Below, in pieces: positions 60,319 to 64,000 of a stretch of 64,000 bases of DNA. Made by a program: the position numbers and the translations under genes. Source of the stretch: CAVPLM01 sp964497095 (GTDB taxonomy: Bacteria > Actinomycetota > Thermoleophilia > RBG-16-64-13). The notes under the pieces were generated by a model, which saw only the letters and a list, made by a program, of their open reading frames with translations, had not been told where the DNA came from and did no database searches. The DNA lies in assembly GCA_964497095.1 (NCBI GenBank), contig CAZCCL010000001.1, positions 1 through 64,000 on the forward strand. The letters are read 5' to 3'. Each line of letters begins with the position of its first letter. Position 1 is the stretch's first letter.

Positions 60319-60427
60319 TAGGCACTGCAGGCGGTCCACTCTGCCACCCCGGCTGAGGCGGGCATGGCCGCTCCCGGCCGGGCCGCCCCGGGCCTGGGCC
60401 GCGAGCGGTGGCCTACAGACCATCTGT

Positions 60428-60433
60428 TAGAAT
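60428..60433 (+). promoter_or_regulatory. -10 element of metG (leaderless)
   Basis: TAGAAT ends 9 nt before the ATG at 60443, so transcription would start within a few bases of the start codon. No Shine-Dalgarno is present. The preceding 124-bp gap is extremely GC-rich with hairpin potential and may end the rsmI transcript. Confidence 0.5.
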
Positions 60434-60442
60434 AGCGCGGCC

Positions 60443-62059
60443 ATGGGCCGCTTCTACATCACCACTCCCATCTACTATGTCAACGACGTGCCTCATATCG
60501 GGCACGCCTACACCACTACGGCGGCCGATGTGGCGGTCCGTTTCCACAGACAGATCGGAGACGACGTCTATTTTCTCACCGGCACCGATGAGCACGGCAG
60601 CAAGATCGAGCAGGCCGCTCTCGCCCGGGGCGTGACTCCCAAGCAGCACGCCGACGAGATCGTGGTCAAGTTCCGCGAGGTCGCTCAGAAGGTGGATGCC
60701 AGCATCGACTTCCTGGTGCGGACCACCGACCCGGAGCACGAGAGGTTCGTGCAAGACTTTGTCCAACGCTGCTACGACAACGGCGATATCTACACCAGCT
60801 CCTATGCCGGTCTCTATTGCTCGGCCTGCGAGGCCTACTACACCGAAGAGAACCTGGTGGACGGGCTTTGCCCGGACCACGGCACGGCTCCGGTGCGGAT
60901 GGAGGAGCAGAACTACTTCTTTCGCCTCTCCGACTATCAGGGCCGGCTGATCGAGCACTACAGGCGGCGTCCCGATTGGATTCGTCCCCGGCACCGCTAC
61001 AACGAGGCCCTCTCCTTCATCGAGCAAGGCCTGGAAGACATCTCCATCTCTCGAGCGACGCTCAAGTGGGGGATCACCGTCCCTTGGGACTCCTCGCAGG
61101 TGATCTATGTGTGGATCGACGCGCTCATCAGCTACATGAGTGCTCTGTATTTCGCTCCCGGTCAAGATCTTGTCTCCCGCTTCTGGCCGGCGACGTACCA
61201 CCTGATGGCCCAGGACATCCTCAAGTTTCACGCGATCATCTGGCCGGCCCTGCTGATGTCGGCCGGATACGAACTGCCGGAACATCTGTTCATACATGGA
61301 TACTTGAAGCTGGGCGGCGAGAAGATGTCGAAGACCCGGGGCAACGTCATGGATCCCTTCCCGCTCATCGAGAAGTACGGGGCCGACCCGTTCCGGTTCT
61401 ACTGCCTGCGTGAGGTAAGCTTCGGTCAGGACGGGATGGTGAGCGAGGAGGGCTTCAAAGCCCGCTACAACGCGGAGCTGGCCAACGAGCTGGGCAACCT
61501 GGTGTCGCGGACTACTTCGATGATCGGCAAATACCGGGGCGGCGCCGTTCCGGCGCCGCCCCCCGGCCGCACCCCGACCGATTCGCCGCTGGCCGCCGAG
61601 GCGGTGGCGACCGCCAAGACGGCGCGGATCCAACTGGAGGAGATGGACCTGAGCGCCGCCTTGGACACCATCTGGGGCTTCGTGCGCCGGCTCAACCGCT
61701 ACGTGGAAGAACAGGCGCCTTGGAAGCTGGCCAAGGAGGCTGGCGCCCAGTCCAGCGGTGGGGCCGGAGACGCCGGGGCGGCAGGGCGAGGGGCCCCCGA
61801 GCCTGCGCAGCCCGCCTCCGGTGCAGCTGCCGAGCTTGACGCCACTCTCTGGGATCTGGCGGAGGGCCTCCGTCTGCTCACCGTTCTCCTCTATCCGTTC
61901 ATCCCGGAGACCGCGCTGGCCATCCGGGGGCGGCTCGGGCTACAGCCGGACCTTGTGTCCGCTCGAGCACCCGGATGGGGCGAGGCCCGCTGGGGCCTGC
62001 TGCCCGAAACGGCGGCCGTGATCGGCGGCGCCCCTCTGTTCCCCCGCATCGAGGACTGA
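60443..62059 (+). CDS. metG: Methionyl-tRNA synthetase
   Basis: 538 residues. HIGH motif in VNDVPHIGHAYTT, KMSKS in GGEKMSKTRGN, and a zinc-knuckle remnant CSACEAYYTEENL (C-x2-C) with a second part DGLCPDH. The anticodon-binding helical domain follows, with an Ala/Gly/Pro-rich insertion (about residues 432-458). No C-terminal EMAP domain is fused. ATG 60443 immediately precedes the conserved RFYITTPIYYVN strand. Confidence 0.95.
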   Translation: MGRFYITTPIYYVNDVPHIGHAYTTTAADVAVRFHRQIGDDVYFLTGTDEHGSKIEQAALARGVTPKQHADEIVVKFREVAQKVDASIDFLVRTTDPEHERFVQDFVQRCYDNGDIYTSSYAGLYCSACEAYYTEENLVDGLCPDHGTAPVRMEEQNYFFRLSDYQGRLIEHYRRRPDWIRPRHRYNEALSFIEQGLEDISISRATLKWGITVPWDSSQVIYVWIDALISYMSALYFAPGQDLVSRFWPATYHLMAQDILKFHAIIWPALLMSAGYELPEHLFIHGYLKLGGEKMSKTRGNVMDPFPLIEKYGADPFRFYCLREVSFGQDGMVSEEGFKARYNAELANELGNLVSRTTSMIGKYRGGAVPAPPPGRTPTDSPLAAEAVATAKTARIQLEEMDLSAALDTIWGFVRRLNRYVEEQAPWKLAKEAGAQSSGGAGDAGAAGRGAPEPAQPASGAAAELDATLWDLAEGLRLLTVLLYPFIPETALAIRGRLGLQPDLVSARAPGWGEARWGLLPETAAVIGGAPLFPRIED

Positions 62060-62117
62060 TCGGGTCGGGGTCGTCCCACCGAACAGGCTACTTCACCGGG
62101 GCAGCACGGCCGCGATC

Positions 62118-62897
62118 ATGCTCATCGACTCCCACACCCACCTCGATCACTGCCGGGAGGATGCCGCCGACCTCATCGCCGACGCCCGCCAGGCCGGGGT
62201 GGGTCTCATCATCCAAGCGGGAATCGACCTGACCCGATCCCGCTGGTCGGTCGAGCTGGCCGAGCAGAACCCGGGAGTCTTCGCTACGGTCGGTTTCCAC
62301 CCGCACGAGGCGGGCCACGCCACGGATGAGCAGATCGCCGCCATCGAACAACTGACGGCACATCCTCGCGTGGTCGCGGTGGGGGAGACCGGCTTTGACT
62401 TCTTTCACGACTTCTGGCCGCATGACATCCAGGAAGACGTGTTCGTGCGTCATATCGAACTGGCCAGACGAGCCGGCCTCCCGGTGGTGATCCACACGCG
62501 GGAGGCGGCTGAACCCACTCTTTCGGTGCTGGCCGAGCATGCCTTAGGGATGAACGTGGTGCTCCACTGCTTCTCGCTACCCGAACATCTGGACGCGGTG
62601 GTCGAACGGGGGTACTACGTCAGCTTCGCGGGCAACGTGACCTACAAGAACGCGGTCGATCTGCAGGCCGCCGCCGCCGCGGTCCCCGCTGACCTCATCC
62701 TGCTGGAGACGGACGCCCCCTGGCTCACCCCGGTGCCTGTGCGGGGCCGTCCCAACCGCCCGGCGCTGGTGGCGAAGACCTACGAGTTCGTGGCCGACCT
62801 ACGGGGGGTCACGGCGGATGAGCTCGCGACGCAGATCGAGTCGAACGTACGCGCGGCGTTTCCGCGGCTGGCGGTACCGCTTGGGGGCCTTGAGTGA
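62118..62897 (+). CDS. tatD: TatD-family metal-dependent DNase
   Basis: 259 residues. Metal-binding residues are in LIDSHTHLDHC, AVGETGFDFFHD, VIHTREA, VLHCFS and LETDAPWL. TatD proteins are 3'-5' exonucleases or quality-control DNases. It lies between metG and rsmA, the standard bacterial order. Its stop overlaps rsmA (GTGA). Confidence 0.93.
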   Translation: MLIDSHTHLDHCREDAADLIADARQAGVGLIIQAGIDLTRSRWSVELAEQNPGVFATVGFHPHEAGHATDEQIAAIEQLTAHPRVVAVGETGFDFFHDFWPHDIQEDVFVRHIELARRAGLPVVIHTREAAEPTLSVLAEHALGMNVVLHCFSLPEHLDAVVERGYYVSFAGNVTYKNAVDLQAAAAAVPADLILLETDAPWLTPVPVRGRPNRPALVAKTYEFVADLRGVTADELATQIESNVRAAFPRLAVPLGGLE

Positions 62898-63823
62898 CCG
62901 CGCGTGATCCCGCCCGAGGAAAGACTCCCCGGAGGGAGCACGGCGCGGGCGGCGCGGGCGCAGGCGGCGTCGGCGATGACCCGAGGCCGTCTTCCGGCCT
63001 GCGTCAGATCTCGCTTGCCCGGCTGGCGGAGTTCGGGGTCACGCCCAAGAGGGATCTGGGACAGAACTTCCTCATCGACGACAATATCCTGGGGGTGATC
63101 CTCGGCTATCTGGGATGTGGTGCCGAGGACGTGGTCCTTGAGGTCGGTGCCGGGTTGGGGGTGCTCACCAGCGCGCTGGCCGGGGTTGCCAAGCATGTGC
63201 ACGCGTTCGAGGTGGACAGAAGTCTGGAAGCGCCCCTCACCGCGACCCTGCAGGGCGATCCCAAAGTGAGCCTCCACTTCGAGGATGTGCTGAAGGCTCC
63301 TCTCGACGACTTGGCACCGTCTCCCAGCCTGTGCGCGAGTAATCTCCCGTATTCGGTGGCCGGCCCTTTCGTCATCGAGTCGCTCCAGCGACTGCCCGAC
63401 GTGCGCCGCTACTGCCTCATGGTCCAGCGCGAGGTGGCCGAGCGCATGGCCGCGGTACCCGGGACCAAGGCCTACGGCGTGCTTTCCGTATGGGTACAGC
63501 TCTACGCCCGGATCGTCCGTGTGAGGCCGCTGGCGCGGTCTATCTTCTATCCGCAGCCCCACGTGGACTCGAGCCTGGTGGTGCTCGACCGACTCCCCCG
63601 CGAGGAACTGCCGCGCACCGACCCGGAGGATCTGCGGGCGGTGGTCCAGGCGGCCTTCGGACAGCGGAGGAAGATCTTGGTCAACGCGCTGAGCGGGGGA
63701 TTGGGCGTGCCCCGGGATTACGCGCTGCAAGCCGTCAGGAAGCTCGACCTGCCCGAGGGTGTGCGCGCGGAGCGCCTGGCGCCGGGGCAGTTCGTTCTGT
63801 TGGCCGGAGAGCTCTTCCCTTAG
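62894..63823 (+). CDS. rsmA: 16S rRNA A1518/A1519 dimethyltransferase (KsgA)
   Basis: 309 residues. KRDLGQNFLIDDNI, SAM-binding VLEVGAGLGVLTSALA, catalytic SNLPYSVAGP (N-L-P-Y) and FGQRRKILVNAL. It dimethylates two adjacent adenosines in 16S rRNA late in 30S assembly. A Gly/Arg-rich N-terminal extension of about 40 residues precedes the conserved part, so the real start may be further in. GTG 62894 overlaps the tatD stop. Confidence 0.92.
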   Translation: MTARDPARGKTPRREHGAGGAGAGGVGDDPRPSSGLRQISLARLAEFGVTPKRDLGQNFLIDDNILGVILGYLGCGAEDVVLEVGAGLGVLTSALAGVAKHVHAFEVDRSLEAPLTATLQGDPKVSLHFEDVLKAPLDDLAPSPSLCASNLPYSVAGPFVIESLQRLPDVRRYCLMVQREVAERMAAVPGTKAYGVLSVWVQLYARIVRVRPLARSIFYPQPHVDSSLVVLDRLPREELPRTDPEDLRAVVQAAFGQRRKILVNALSGGLGVPRDYALQAVRKLDLPEGVRAERLAPGQFVLLAGELFP

Positions 63824-64000
63824 CCGGAGCCGCGCTCGGCCTCGGCGGAGGCGGTTCGTCCGGACTCGTCTTCGGCCGGTGCCCGGCAGGCGGTCAGACG
63901 GAGTACGGTACCAACACGAAGGGGAATCTGTCGGGCCCCAGGTGGCGAGTGTCACGAGTCACGAGCCTGAGGCGGTGCTGAACCGCTAAAGCTACCTGGA
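63824..64000. other. 177-bp end of window, no gene recognised
   Basis: After rsmA. Short in-frame readings here show no family motif. A small inverted repeat GCGGT-GCTGA-ACCGC occurs near 63973-63987 and a direct repeat of GTCACGAG lies at about 63954. The sequence runs out before a function can be judged. Confidence 0.3.

Overview
The window is 64 kb of GC-rich (about 65-70%) bacterial chromosome with about 57 protein genes, no rRNA or tRNA, no CRISPR array and no insertion sequence. The gene set, the Nur-type nickel operator, the Gram-positive-type LexA box, the apparently leaderless promoters and the many GTG/TTG starts and 1-17 nt gene overlaps point to a deep-branching, probably anaerobic or microaerophilic member of the Actinomycetota. 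This placement is inference. FeoAB, an A-type flavoprotein with an iron-sulfur flavoprotein, a Mo/W-bis-MGD enzyme and selenoproteins fit an anaerobe that defends itself against oxygen.

Layout. 1-2.7 kb: DtxR-family regulator, feoA, feoB (ferrous iron uptake). 2.8-6.9 kb: ilvE-like transaminase, citramalate synthase, FAH-family hydrolase and a DUF985 cupin with an internal 27-bp repeat. 7.1-10.8 kb: dnaE. 10.9-14.7 kb: a transhydroxylase/catechol-dehydroxylase-like molybdopterin enzyme facing a molybdate/tungstate-type ABC ATPase. 15-19.3 kb: hisD-B-H-A-F. 19.4-25.5 kb: M23 peptidase, a receiver-like/PEP-synthase-like fusion, gdhA and a small membrane protein. 25.6-30.4 kb: a redox cluster made of a selenocysteine GNAT-rhodanese fusion, methyltransferase, DUF2769 protein, FprA flavoprotein, iron-sulfur flavoprotein, zinc-ribbon protein and PspC. 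30.3-33.5 kb: nur-cbiM-cbiQ-cbiO nickel/cobalt uptake operon behind a Nur box. 33.8-34.9 kb: selD, itself a selenoprotein. 35-40 kb: STAS/anti-sigma pair, polysaccharide deacetylase, coiled-coil exported protein and a two-component system. 40-44 kb: B12-binding radical SAM protein, parA and ftsZ. 44-51.9 kb: GNAT, D-amino-acid-transaminase-like protein, nfo, queuosine-mannosyltransferase-like protein, pgi, CDF-like protein, SOS-controlled dinB and a zinc-ribbon/discoidin-like membrane protein. 52-60.3 kb: LsrF-like aldolase, rpe-like epimerase, class II aldolase-SDR fusion, threonine aldolase, Nudix, HD, DUF2007, ROK kinase and rsmI, tightly packed. 60.4-63.8 kb: metG, tatD, rsmA.

The main discovery is that two UGA codons in the window read best as selenocysteine. 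In selD, UGA 33881 lies in the HGSG-U-ACK catalytic motif. At 26691, an in-frame UGA interrupts a rhodanese domain exactly at the second position of the C-x4-C/U-x-A-S motif; reading through completes a textbook rhodanese C-terminus, and the new stop overlaps the next gene as ATGA. Both UGAs are followed, after exactly 13 nt, by a perfect 7-8 bp hairpin with a G-first tetraloop (a bacterial SECIS-like element). The cell must therefore carry selA/selB/selC elsewhere. Selenium supply (SelD), a selenorhodanese with a co-translated methyltransferase, nickel uptake and oxygen-reducing flavoproteins lie within 9 kb of each other.
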